Source: Lentzea californiensis (GTDB lineage: Bacteria > Actinomycetota > Actinomycetes > Mycobacteriales > Pseudonocardiaceae). Taken from it: a DNA stretch of 64,000 bases. Location of the stretch: positions 434,001-498,000 of the forward strand of contig NZ_JANBBE010000001.1 of NCBI RefSeq assembly GCF_024648825.1, in the 5' to 3' direction. Every line of letters begins with the position of its first letter. Positions within the stretch are counted from its first letter, which is position 1. Under the pieces are notes generated by a model. That model was given only the letters and a program-made list of their open reading frames with translations, was not told the DNA's origin and ran no database searches. The position numbers were made by a program, and so were the translations under genes. Of this stretch, positions 28,747 to 37,400 are shown piece by piece.

Positions 28747-29847
28747 ATGCGCTACCTGTTACCGCTGGTCGCGGGCGCCGCTCTGGTGGCCGGACTGGCG
28801 TCTCCCGCCCAGGCGGCCCCTGCCTCGAACGAGTGGACCGCCGACGTCGGCGGCCGTGCCGTCACGTGGGGCGGTTCCCCGCGCACGGGTCTGATCGAGC
28901 TCGGCTCGCACAGACTCGCCCAGCCCGCCAACGCGGTCACGGCGGCGGTGACCGGCGATGGTGTCGTGGACGTGCGCGGCCTGCGCGCGGACGGTCAGTG
29001 GACCGAGTGGCTGGAGGCGCCGGCGACGTTGCCGGTGACCACGTCCACCATCGAGACCCGCGTGGTTCTGAGCATTGGCAAGGCATCGCGCGTGAAGCTG
29101 ACCGCGACGCAGGCGCCCGCGACCGTGGCCGCGGACGACGTTTCCGCTGCCGCGGCTGGACGTTCGTACCGGGTGTACGCAACGCGGGAGGGGCTCGTCG
29201 GTGGCACCACGGCGAACGGGCACGTGATCCGTTCACGCGACCACTTCGTGGCACTGCCGTCGCGGCGTGGCCTGGCGGGCAAGAACTCCGGCAACTACAG
29301 CGTGCAGGTGTGCGCGTCGAACGGCCGTTGCGAATGGGCGCCCGTGTGGGACGTCGGCCCCTGGAACACCAAGGACGACTACTGGAACCCGGCCGCGACC
29401 CGGGAGATGTGGAAGGACCTGCCGCAGGGCAAGCCCGAGGCGCAGGCCGCGTACGAGAACAACTACAACGGCGGCAAGGACCAGTTCGGGCGTGAGGTCG
29501 CGAACCCGGCGGGCATCGACCTCGCCGACGGCACGTTCTGGGACGGCCTGAAGCTCACCAACAACGCGTGGGTGACCGTCACGTACCTGTGGACCGGTTC
29601 CGGTCCTGTCGGGACGGTCCGCACCGCCGACGCCGCCGGCACGGTGAACGTCCGCAGCGGTGCGACGTCCACGGCGTCGCAGGTCGGCATCGCCGCGAAC
29701 TACGCGCAGGTCAGGGTGACCTGCCAGCTCACCGGCCAGTCGGTGACCGGCACGCAGGGCACGTCGAACGTCTGGTACCGCATCGCGTCCGGCAAGCACG
29801 TCGCGAAGGCGTACGTGGCGGGCGTCTCAGGCGCCACTGCCTGCTGA
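28747..29847 (+). CDS. Secreted protein with C-terminal SH3-like domain
   Basis: A 366-aa exported protein. A signal peptide (MRYLLPLVAGAALVAGLASP, cleavage near AQA) is followed by a beta-rich region (~30-135), a tryptophan-rich middle segment (CEWAPVWDVGPWNTKDDYW) and a bacterial SH3-like domain from ~residue 285 (GTVNVRSGATSTASQVG...WYRIASGKHVAKAYVAG). SH3b domains often bind peptidoglycan, so a cell-wall role is likely; no catalytic motif is recognised. Confidence 0.8.
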   Translation: MRYLLPLVAGAALVAGLASPAQAAPASNEWTADVGGRAVTWGGSPRTGLIELGSHRLAQPANAVTAAVTGDGVVDVRGLRADGQWTEWLEAPATLPVTTSTIETRVVLSIGKASRVKLTATQAPATVAADDVSAAAAGRSYRVYATREGLVGGTTANGHVIRSRDHFVALPSRRGLAGKNSGNYSVQVCASNGRCEWAPVWDVGPWNTKDDYWNPAATREMWKDLPQGKPEAQAAYENNYNGGKDQFGREVANPAGIDLADGTFWDGLKLTNNAWVTVTYLWTGSGPVGTVRTADAAGTVNVRSGATSTASQVGIAANYAQVRVTCQLTGQSVTGTQGTSNVWYRIASGKHVAKAYVAGVSGATAC

Positions 29848-29869
29848 TACACCGTTGCCTGAATTGTGA

Positions 29870-30060
29870 GCGAGTGTGAGTCCGCTGTGTTCAGACAGCC
29901 GTCGCCTTACGGCGTCGGCGTTGACCCGCACCGATCGGTGCGGGTCTTCCCGTGGCAGTACCCGTTGCCCGCGCAGCGCGGGTCTTACGCAGGTTTCCAG
30001 CGGGCTCGTTTACCGTCGCCCCGCAACTCGGGGAGGACGTCTCGCGGCACGCGAGCGCGG
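29870..30060 (-). ncRNA. Candidate omega-RNA region at the 3' end of tnpB
   Basis: In characterised TnpB systems the guide RNA scaffold overlaps the 3' end of tnpB and ends at the element boundary. Here that stretch holds a 24-bp perfect palindrome (29923-29946) and a second hairpin with a 4-nt loop (29898-29919, arms GCCGTCGCC/GGCGTCGGC with one mismatched pair). Both are within or beside the C-terminal codons. The hairpins are seen; the RNA itself is inference. Confidence 0.3.
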
Positions 30061-31316
30061 CGAGGTTACGCGCGGCGTTGAGATCACGGTCCAGGACCAG
30101 ACCACACGCGTCGCAGCGGTACACGCGTTCGGACAGGCGCAGTTTGGCTTTCACCACGCCACAGGCCGAGCACGTCTTGGAGCTGGGATACCACCGGTCG
30201 GCGACGTGCACGCGCACGCCCGCCCATCCGGCCTTGTACTCGATCTGGCGGCGCAGCTCGGCCATGCCGTCACCGGCGATGTGCCGGGCCAGCCGGCGGT
30301 TGCGGGTCATGCCGGCCACGTTCAGGTCTTCGATCACGACCGTGCCGTGAGTGCGCACGAGCCGGGTGGACAGCGTGTGCAGCCCGTCGCGGCGGGCATT
30401 CGTGATCGCGGCGTGCAGTCGCGCGATGCGCGCCTGGGTCTTTCGCCACCGGGCGGAGGGTTCCCGGCGGGTGCGCCGGTGCGGGCCTGTGCGGCGCGCG
30501 GCTCGGCGTTGCAGGCGACGCAACTCCCGCTGGGCGGTCTCCAGGTGCCGCGGGTTCGGGATGATCTCGCCGGTCGACAGCACGGCCAGGGACGTCACGC
30601 CCAGGTCGACACCCACCACGCTCTCCGGCCGGGTGGGCGCGGGGCCGGCGCGGGTGATCTCCACGGAAAACGACACGAACCACCGACCGGCCCGGAAGGA
30701 GACGGTCGCCGAGCGGATGCGCGCGGTACCGCGCTCGACGTGCCGGGCGAGCTTGCGGGTCGACTCGTGGGTGCGGACCACGCCGATACGGGGCAGCTTC
30801 ACGTGCCGCCGATCGTCGGCGAGGCCGAACGTGCCGGTGGTGAACCGGCACGACAACCCGGACCGGCGGCCCTTGAACCGGGGGAACCGAACCCGTGGGC
30901 CGCGCCGCTTCCCGCTTGTGGAGCCGGCCCAGTTGCCCAGCGCGGCCGCGAGGTTGGCCAGACCGGACGAGTAGGCCTCCTTCGAGTTCTCGGCCCACCA
31001 CGGCGCGACCTCGTCCTTGGTCTGGTTCCAGTCCTTACGCAGGTTGTAGGCCGACCACGACACCGGCGGGGTGAGTTGATCGCCGGGGATGTCGTAGGTC
31101 TTCTCGGCGGCACGCTGGTCCAGATTCGCCTTGATCCGCGCCACACCCCAGTCGAACGCATACCGCTGCGCACCACAATGCGACCGCAGAGCCGCCTGCT
31201 GCCCCGCGGTCGGATCGAGTGCGAACCGATACGCCTGGATCACCGTGACCATCTCATCGGCACCGTAGCGGCCGACACCGACAACACCGCCCTGGCCCTG
31301 CCCCACGGACTCACAC
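29874..31316. mobile_element. Stand-alone TnpB element (IS605/IS607-type remnant) with possible 11-bp inverted ends
   Basis: GTGTGAGTCCG at 29874-29884 recurs as its reverse complement at 31306-31316, bracketing an intact tnpB and nothing else. IS200/IS605 elements normally lack terminal inverted repeats, so these may not be true ends. No tnpA (Y1 or serine recombinase) lies nearby, so the element would be non-autonomous or domesticated. It sits between the SH3-like gene and menA, inside the menaquinone region. Confidence 0.5.
29891..31252 (-). CDS. tnpB: TnpB RNA-guided endonuclease (IS605/IS607 OrfB family)
   Basis: A ~453-aa TnpB. An N-terminal helix-turn-helix-type segment (YRFALDPTAGQQAALRSHCG) is followed by the RuvC nuclease, whose three acidic residues are intact: Asp ~216 in VVGVDLGVTSLAVLS, Glu ~308 in VVIEDLNVAGM and Asp ~390 in DRDLNAARNL. 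The zinc finger CSACG...CDACG lies between motifs II and III. The Asp-Glu-Asp spacing is like that of active TnpB. I use the ATG at 31252 (MVTVIQAYRF); the frame extends to 31318. Terminal residues are arginine-rich (GQRRRRKATAV). No transposase partner is seen. Confidence 0.9.
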   Translation of the reverse strand: MVTVIQAYRFALDPTAGQQAALRSHCGAQRYAFDWGVARIKANLDQRAAEKTYDIPGDQLTPPVSWSAYNLRKDWNQTKDEVAPWWAENSKEAYSSGLANLAAALGNWAGSTSGKRRGPRVRFPRFKGRRSGLSCRFTTGTFGLADDRRHVKLPRIGVVRTHESTRKLARHVERGTARIRSATVSFRAGRWFVSFSVEITRAGPAPTRPESVVGVDLGVTSLAVLSTGEIIPNPRHLETAQRELRRLQRRAARRTGPHRRTRREPSARWRKTQARIARLHAAITNARRDGLHTLSTRLVRTHGTVVIEDLNVAGMTRNRRLARHIAGDGMAELRRQIEYKAGWAGVRVHVADRWYPSSKTCSACGVVKAKLRLSERVYRCDACGLVLDRDLNAARNLAALACRETSSPSCGATVNEPAGNLRKTRAARATGTATGRPAPIGAGQRRRRKATAV

Positions 31317-31366
31317 AACGAACCCCTTGGCCGGGTCCTCAGGAGCCGTACCGGAAGATGTGGGGC

Positions 31367-32239
31367 ATGGCCTCAGTCGTCCAGTGGATCCAGGGGACCC
31401 GCCCCCGCACGCTGCCGAACTCGATCGCCCCGGTGGTCGTGGGAGCCGCTGCGGCGCACCACATCGACGAGTTCAACGTGCTCTTCACGGTGCTCGCGCT
31501 GATCGTGTCGGTGGCGTTCCAGGTCGGCGTGAACTACGCGAACGACTACTCCGACGGCATCCGCGGCACGGACGACAACCGGGTGGGGCCGTTCCGGCTG
31601 ACGGGGTCCGGTGCGGCCGAGGCGTCGAAGGTGCGGCTGGCGGCGTTCATCGCGCTCGGCGTGGGGGCGCTGGCCGGTGTCGTACTGGTGGTGTTGTCCG
31701 GGTTCTGGTGGCTGCTCGCGTTCGGCGCCGTGTGCATGCTCGGAGCGTGGTTCTACACGGGCGGCAAGCGTCCGTACGGCTACGCGGGCCTCGGCGAGAT
31801 CGCGGTGTTCCTCTTCTTCGGCCCGGCCGCGGTGCTGGGCACGCTGTACGTGCAGACCGGCGAGATCACCGGCATCGGCATCGGGGGGTCCATCGCGATG
31901 GGGTCGATCTCGGCCGCGGTGCTGGTGGCGAACAACCTGCGCGACATCCCGACGGACGCCGTGTCGGGCAAGCGGACCCTGGCCGTGGTGCTGGGCGACA
32001 AGGACACGCGCAGGCTGTACCTGGCGCTGGTGGCGGTGCCGTTCCTGATCGCGCTGGGCATGGTCGTGCGGGTGCCGTACGCGTTGCTCGGGTTCCTCGC
32101 GGCGCCGGTGCTGCTGCCCGCCGTGCGGCGGGTGGCCGCCGGGCGGGGCGGCCGTGACCTGATCCCGGTGCTGCAGTTCACCGGGATCGCGATGCTGGCC
32201 TGGGCAGTGCTGGTCAGCGCCGGGCTGGTGCTGGACTGA
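31367..32239 (+). CDS. menA: 1,4-dihydroxy-2-naphthoate polyprenyltransferase
   Basis: Membrane prenyltransferase (290 aa) attaching the isoprenoid tail to DHNA in menaquinone synthesis. The start MASVVQWIQGTRPRTLPNS matches actinobacterial MenA; the first Asp-rich motif NYANDYSDGIRGTDD and the second NNLRDIPTDAVSGKRT are intact, with about eight transmembrane helices. ATG at 31367 with GGGG just upstream; the same frame is open for more than 1 kb upstream but that is antisense to tnpB. TnpB now separates menA from menBE. Confidence 0.95.
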   Translation: MASVVQWIQGTRPRTLPNSIAPVVVGAAAAHHIDEFNVLFTVLALIVSVAFQVGVNYANDYSDGIRGTDDNRVGPFRLTGSGAAEASKVRLAAFIALGVGALAGVVLVVLSGFWWLLAFGAVCMLGAWFYTGGKRPYGYAGLGEIAVFLFFGPAAVLGTLYVQTGEITGIGIGGSIAMGSISAAVLVANNLRDIPTDAVSGKRTLAVVLGDKDTRRLYLALVAVPFLIALGMVVRVPYALLGFLAAPVLLPAVRRVAAGRGGRDLIPVLQFTGIAMLAWAVLVSAGLVLD

Positions 32240-32245
32240 GTCCGG

Positions 32246-32647
32246 TCACCAGGCGTCCTCGGTGAACTGCACGGGCTCGTCGTCGTCCGTTCGCGCGGGC
32301 CTGCGCGGAGGTGGCGGCGGAGCGGTCTCGCCCTTGATCAGCTCGTCCAGCCTGGCGCGGTCGGCTTCGAGCGCCTGGCGCACCAGCGGGTCGTGGCCCG
32401 CCTCGCCCGTGAGGACCTGACGCCAGCTCAAGCCTGCGCCGCGCGCGATCCGGTCCGCGAGCTGACGCATCGCCGGTGAGGCATCGCCGGACTTGGCGAA
32501 CTGCATCACCCTGCGGATGTCCTCAGTGGACGGTTCCTTGCCCCTGAGCCCCTGCTGGGCGGTCCGCATCGCGCGGTCCGCCTCGGCGACAGCACTGCTC
32601 AGGAAGTCCTCCGCCGCCAGGACGTCCGGTGTCCGCCAGGCCGTCAT
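32246..32647 (-). CDS. Small ESX-operon protein B (paralogue of 32647-33096)
   Basis: A 133-aa acidic helical protein ending in QFTEDAW. Its middle segment LSWRQVLTGEAGHDPLVRQ parallels FTWEDVVSGKAAQDPDVQA in the preceding gene, and both proteins finish with FTED-x-W, so they are paralogues. A proline run (APPPPPRRPARTDDDE) precedes the tail. No membrane segment or signal peptide. ATG overlaps the upstream stop as TGATG; this is the last gene of a six-gene operon. Function unknown; a chaperone or secretion adaptor is plausible. Confidence 0.7.
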   Translation of the reverse strand: MTAWRTPDVLAAEDFLSSAVAEADRAMRTAQQGLRGKEPSTEDIRRVMQFAKSGDASPAMRQLADRIARGAGLSWRQVLTGEAGHDPLVRQALEADRARLDELIKGETAPPPPPRRPARTDDDEPVQFTEDAW

Positions 32648-33096
32648 CACCACTTGTCCTCCGTGAAGATGTCGGGGTCGAGCTGGTCGCCGTCGTCGTC
32701 GGGACCCCTGCGCGGCCGCTGGGCCTCCATGATCTCCTCGGCGGTCATGCCCTCCTGCAGCATCTGGAACGCCTGCTTCATCTTGTTGACGTTCTCCTGC
32801 TGCATGGCCTGCACGTCGGGGTCCTGCGCCGCCTTGCCGGAGACGACGTCCTCCCAGGTGAACTCACCCGCGTCCACCTTGCGCTTCAACGCTTTGAGCT
32901 GTTCGGGCGCGTCCCGCTCCTGCGCGGCGCGTTCGACCTGCTGGGCGATCGCCTTGAAGTCGACGGGCGGGACGGGCGGCAGCGGCGTCTCCTTGAGGCG
33001 GTTCGCGAGGTCCTGCGCCTCCTTGAAACGCGCGTCGACCTGCGCCTCGGCCGCCCGCAGCTCCGCGGGCTTCCAGCTGTCGTTCGGCGTGGTCAT
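32647..33096 (-). CDS. Small ESX-operon protein A (FTEDxW tail)
   Basis: A 149-aa highly charged helical protein ending in DPDIFTEDKW. Residues ~15-80 are predicted coiled-coil-like (ARFKEAQDLANRLKE, QVERAAQERDAPEQLK); the FTWEDVVSGKAAQDPDV motif is shared with the next gene. The ATG at 33096 has GGGAGAACTGAG upstream and lies 1 bp after the stop codon of the toxin-domain gene. Unknown family; its fixed position after the toxin and immunity-like genes suggests a helper function. Confidence 0.7.
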   Translation of the reverse strand: MTTPNDSWKPAELRAAEAQVDARFKEAQDLANRLKETPLPPVPPVDFKAIAQQVERAAQERDAPEQLKALKRKVDAGEFTWEDVVSGKAAQDPDVQAMQQENVNKMKQAFQMLQEGMTAEEIMEAQRPRRGPDDDGDQLDPDIFTEDKW

Positions 33097-33097
33097 C

Positions 33098-34081
33098 TCA
33101 GTTCTCCCTCGCGAAGAGCCCGCGCTGGATCGGCCTGGCGTCACCGCGGATGTCACTCACCTCGTTGCGCTGAGCGAGGGTGCGCCACTGCCGGAAGTCT
33201 ACTTCGGACAGACCGAGCCGCTGGGCGGTTTCGTAGTTCTCGCCGACGAAGTGCAGCACGGCCTGTTCGCCGAAGACGCCGACGATCTCGAACTCCGCGC
33301 CCCGGTACGTGCAGAGCGTGCGGACCAGCTGGAAGTCCTCCACGACCGCGTCCGGCACCTCGAGGAACTGGGCGCCGCCATCCTCGGTGAAGTCCGGCGG
33401 CGCGGGCTGCCCGGCGAGCGGGTGCAGGAGAACGCTGCCGGGCGCCGGGCCGAAGTCGACGTCGAAGTCCTGGCCCCGGTACCTGCCGATCAGTCCACGA
33501 CGGACGGTCGGCCGGTGCGGAACCGGTGCCTGCCAGTACCTCCCGGGCCCGAAGCCGACGTCACCGGTCGGGATCCAGCCGGTCTGGCGGTGGACGTACT
33601 TGCCGACGCTGCGGCCGGTGCCGTCCGGTTCGAAGCGCCAGAGCTCCGTGCCCGCCGGGAGTTCGGCGAGTTCCATGACGTACTCGGGGACGGGGTTGGC
33701 GCTCGGCGTGTACCCCGTGCCGGTGAACGGCAGCGGGTAGACGCGGGTGGTGCCCATCTTCTGCGCGCCGTCGAGCGTCGGACCGCCGAAGCTCGTGTCG
33801 AAGAGCTCGGTGGTGTGCGCCAGGAAGCGCAGCAGGTACTGCGTGCCCGCCGGCCAGTCCGCGACCTTGTCGACGCCGAACACCTCGGCGAACTGGTCGG
33901 AGGTGCCCTGCGGGAAGTCCTGCCCGCGCGTCACGAACCCGGCGGCCCGGTGCGGCTCGAACTTGCCGGGCACCACGACGTTGCCCAGGTAGAGCTGCGC
34001 GATCGCGGGGTGGACGATCTTCTGCAGGATCGTCTCCGGCCCGATGCCGGCCGCCTTGCGCACGGCCTGAGGGGTGCTCAT
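33098..34081 (-). CDS. Toxin-domain paralogue fused to two YRG-type immunity-like repeats
   Basis: A 327-aa protein. Residues ~15-170 match the C-terminal domain of the large neighbour (34494-37586) in order: RGQD at 52-55, FGGP at 98-101, PFTGTG at 118-123, VPEY at 131-134, LPAGTELW at 141-148, DGT at 153-155 and GW at 168-169. Residues ~197-320 hold two repeats beginning GRYRGQDFDV and CTYRGAEFEIV, similar to the 138-aa protein encoded next door. It therefore appears to join a toxin-like domain and an immunity-like module in one chain. No signal peptide. ATG at 34081 overlaps the upstream stop (ATGA). Confidence 0.7.
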   Translation of the reverse strand: MSTPQAVRKAAGIGPETILQKIVHPAIAQLYLGNVVVPGKFEPHRAAGFVTRGQDFPQGTSDQFAEVFGVDKVADWPAGTQYLLRFLAHTTELFDTSFGGPTLDGAQKMGTTRVYPLPFTGTGYTPSANPVPEYVMELAELPAGTELWRFEPDGTGRSVGKYVHRQTGWIPTGDVGFGPGRYWQAPVPHRPTVRRGLIGRYRGQDFDVDFGPAPGSVLLHPLAGQPAPPDFTEDGGAQFLEVPDAVVEDFQLVRTLCTYRGAEFEIVGVFGEQAVLHFVGENYETAQRLGLSEVDFRQWRTLAQRNEVSDIRGDARPIQRGLFAREN

Positions 34082-34494
34082 CCCGGGTTCTTCTCCTTCC
34101 ACCGCGCCAGGAAGTCGGTGCGGTCGACCTGCACGTCCGCGAGCTCGCCGACGTCGAGCGTGGCCGTGTAGCCGTTGTACTGGTCGCCTTCGAGCCCGTT
34201 CTGCGCGGCCCACACGTACTCGCCGCCCGCGTACCCGGCCTCGGCCTTGCCGCCGTCCGTCCTGACGACGTTGAACGGCTGCCCGCGCCAGGTGGCCTTC
34301 ATCGTGTCGCGGTACCAGGCGTCGAGGTCGGTGACGGCCACCGTCTTGAGCTCACGGTTGCCGTAGGTCTGGAAGCCCTCGGCGTTGGCGTAGGTGACGC
34401 CCGGGATCTTGCGGATCCAGACGCCGTCGCCCTCGCTGCCCGCGAAGTAGACCTCGCCGCGGTACTCGGCCATCTCCTGGGAGTAGTGGGTCAT
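34078..34494 (-). CDS. Putative immunity protein with two YRG-type repeats
   Basis: A 138-aa cytoplasmic protein placed directly after the large toxin-like gene, the usual position for an immunity gene. Two repeats start EYRGEVYF (residue ~10) and ATWRGQPFNVV (residue ~67); the second matches CTYRGAEFEIVG of the 327-aa neighbour and continues with a similar glycine/tyrosine pattern. ATG at 34494 overlaps the toxin stop (TGATG). Function is inferred from position and repeat architecture; I do not know a named family for it. Confidence 0.65.
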   Translation of the reverse strand: MTHYSQEMAEYRGEVYFAGSEGDGVWIRKIPGVTYANAEGFQTYGNRELKTVAVTDLDAWYRDTMKATWRGQPFNVVRTDGGKAEAGYAGGEYVWAAQNGLEGDQYNGYTATLDVGELADVQVDRTDFLARWKEKNPG

Positions 34495-37400
34495 CAGAGC
34501 TTCGTCCAGCCGAACTTGCGGTCGTACACGGCGTGCAGTTTCTCAGTTCCGTCCGCGTTGACCTGCCAGATCTCGGCACGATCGGGCAACGGTGTGCCGC
34601 CGTCCACGCGCCACTCCGGCATGCCGCCCATCGTGGACCCGGTGCCGGTGAACGGGTCGTAGCCGTCGTAGACCGTCGCCGAACCGCCGGCCGCCGCCAT
34701 CTGCTTCTGCGACGCCTCGTAGTGCGCCTGCTCCTGCGGCGACTGGTACTCGCCCTCCTGGCGCGGCCCGAACTGGGCGAAGTCGGGGACGTCCTTCTTC
34801 GGCCCGCCGAACGGCACGTTGTGCGCGCCCGCGTTCTGGTCGGTGATCTCGTAGCGGAGCTGCATCGCGTTCGGCGCGCCCTCGGGGATGGGCGTCCAGC
34901 CCTTGCCCTTGTCGTCGAGCGCGAGACCGTCCCGCAGGCCCTGCGGCGTGTTGACGTCGACCACGTCCTGGCCGCGGGCGATCGAGCCGCCCATCTGGTT
35001 CTGCCAGGTCTCCTTCTGGCTGCCGGGCGCGTGCGGCTGGTCGGGCAGGTAGGTGCTGAGGGCGCCCTGGTTGAGGGCCTTGGTGACGATGTCGCCGGTG
35101 TCGACCTTGATCTGGTTGCGGACGTCGGCCACGTGCTGGGCCTCGTCCGCGCTCAGGTCGGTGGACAGGCGCTGGCTCAGCTCGACGTAGCGGTCGCGGT
35201 CGGCCTGGTTGGGCAGCATCTGGTCGAGCTGGTGCTGGTAGCCCTGGCCCTGCGCGGCCATCGCGGCGGCGTCGAAGTGGCCCTTGAGGTCCGGGCCGGT
35301 GGGAGGCGGCGGGTTGCTGCCGCCGTCGCCATCGCCGTTGCGGCCGGGGGTGGCGTCGTCGTTGCCGGGCTTGGGGTCGGTGTCGGCGCCGGCCGGGATG
35401 TTGTCGCGGTCGGGCTGGGGGTCGTGGGGCCTGACGTCCTCGGCACCGCTCGCGTCCGTGTCGTGCGGCTTGGCGTCGTCGCGCGTGTCGGTGTCGTGGG
35501 GCTTGGCGTCGCTGTCGTGGGGCTTGGTGTCAGCGTCGTGCGGCTTCGGGTCGGCGTCGTGCGGCCTGGTGCTGTCCGGTGCGTCGTGGGGCTTGGTGTC
35601 CGTCGCCCCGTTGGGCGTGGTGTCGTGGGGACGCGTGCCGCCGTCGGCCGGAGTGCCGCCGTCGTGGGGACGCGGGGGCGACGAGTCGGACGGCGTGGTG
35701 CCGGACGGCGTCGAGTGGTCCGGGCCCGTGGTGGGGCTCGGGTGGCCGGGAGGCGACGGCAGGCCACCACCCGCGCTCGGGGCCGGGTGCCCAGGAGGCG
35801 AGGGCAGGCCGCCACCCGCACTCGGGGTCGAGTGACCGGGAGGCGACGGGAGGCCGCCGCCGGTGTTGGTGGGAGCCGGGGCCGTTGCCGTGCCGGAGCC
35901 GGCGCTCGCGTGTTCGGGTGGCGTCGGGAGGCCGCTGCCACCGCCGGGCGTCGGGTGGGTGCCGGAGTTCGGCGGGGTCGGCAGTCCCGAACCGCCGGAG
36001 TGCGTTCCCGCGGAACCCGGAGCCGGGTGCGAGCCCGGGGTCGGCTGCGTGGTGCCTGGGGTCGGCTGCGTGCCGGGCGTCGGCTGCGTGCCGGGCGTCG
36101 AGTGCGAGCCGGGCGTCGAGTGCGTGCCTGCGGAACCTGGGTGGCTGCCCGAGGTGCCGGGGCCGGACGGCGGCGTGGGCAGGCCCGAGCCGGGACGGGT
36201 GCCGGCGGGCGGCGTTCCTTGGCTGGGCGGGGTGGGGAGACCTGAGCCGCTACCGGGAGGCGTCGGCAGGCCGGTGGGCTTGGGGGTGCCGGTCGGGGCG
36301 CCGGCGCTGGGGAACGCCGGGACGCCGCCGGCGCCTGGGCGGGAGCCGGAGCTCCTGGTCTGGTCGCCGCCGCCTGCGCCTGGCGCCATGGGAGCGCCCA
36401 TCGGCATCGCGCCGCCCATGGGGGTCTGGTGGGACGACGGTGGTGCTGCGGCGGGGGCCGCGCCTGCCGTGTGCGTGATGTCCGGGCGGATCGGACCGCC
36501 CGGCGAGCCGGAGGGGCCTCCTGCCGGAGCGCCGCCCGAGCCGGTGCCGGGCATGGCGGTCGGAGCGCCACCCCCGCCTCCGCCCATCGAGGGCGGGGCC
36601 GACGTGGCGGGACCTGCGGTGGCTGCCGCGTGGGTGGTGGCCGGGGCGTCCGTGGAGGTGGGCAGGGTCGGCGTGGCGGCCACCGGGGCGCCGCCGGGTG
36701 CCACCGCGGAGACGGCGGCGGGTTTGGTGTCCTCCGCGCCGCCCGGCGGGGTGTTGATCTCGCGGACCTTCGAGCCGATGTCGTTGCCGCGGTCGGCGAT
36801 CTCGGTGGCCGACTCCTTGATGGACGAGAAGTCGTCGTGGATGTCGTTGACGGCGTTGCGGACGTCGCGGCCCGCCTCGGCCACCTCCTGGGTGGCGTTC
36901 ATGGCCTCGGCCAGGGAGTCGGCGTCCTTCAGCTTGCCGATGGCGGAGAAGACGCGGCCGACGGCGTCGAAGAGCGCCTTCACGTCGGAGATCAGCTTCT
37001 GGACCGTGTCGATGATGTCCATGACGCGCCGGTAGATCTGGTACGCGTTCCAGACCATCTCGGCGGCCTTGATCCAGCCCGCCACCGGGATCCAGACGGT
37101 GGCGGCGGCTTCCAGCAGCTTGTTGACGAGGTAGTCCAGCAGGCGGGCGGCCTGCTTGCCGAGGGCCTCCGCGCCGGACGCGACGGTGTCGAAGCCCTTC
37201 GCGATCAGCTGGGCCACGCCCATCTCGGCGAGGAGTCCGGCCTTCCAGCCCAGCGCGATGTACTTCTCGTGGGCGCGGGCCGCGTCACCGTCCCAGTGGT
37301 CGCGCACCTTCCCCACGGCGTCGGTGAGGTTGTACGAGACGTCGTTCATGGCGTTGCCGACCATGCGCCACGCGTCGCCGTCGGCACGGATCTTCGACCA

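Noticed and set aside
29923-29946. The 24-bp palindrome as a simple transcription terminator
   Set aside because: It lies inside the tnpB coding region before its stop codon, so a scaffold-RNA role is at least as likely; I did not call it a terminator.
29876-31366. A 787-codon frame that reads through into menA
   Set aside because: The upstream ~500 codons are antisense to tnpB and show no MenA-like sequence; the family start is at 31367.
35298-36746. Long plus-strand frames across the Pro-rich region as separate genes
   Set aside because: They arise from the GC-rich repeats; the minus-strand frame joins a WXG-type head to a conserved tail and overlaps its neighbours by a few bases.
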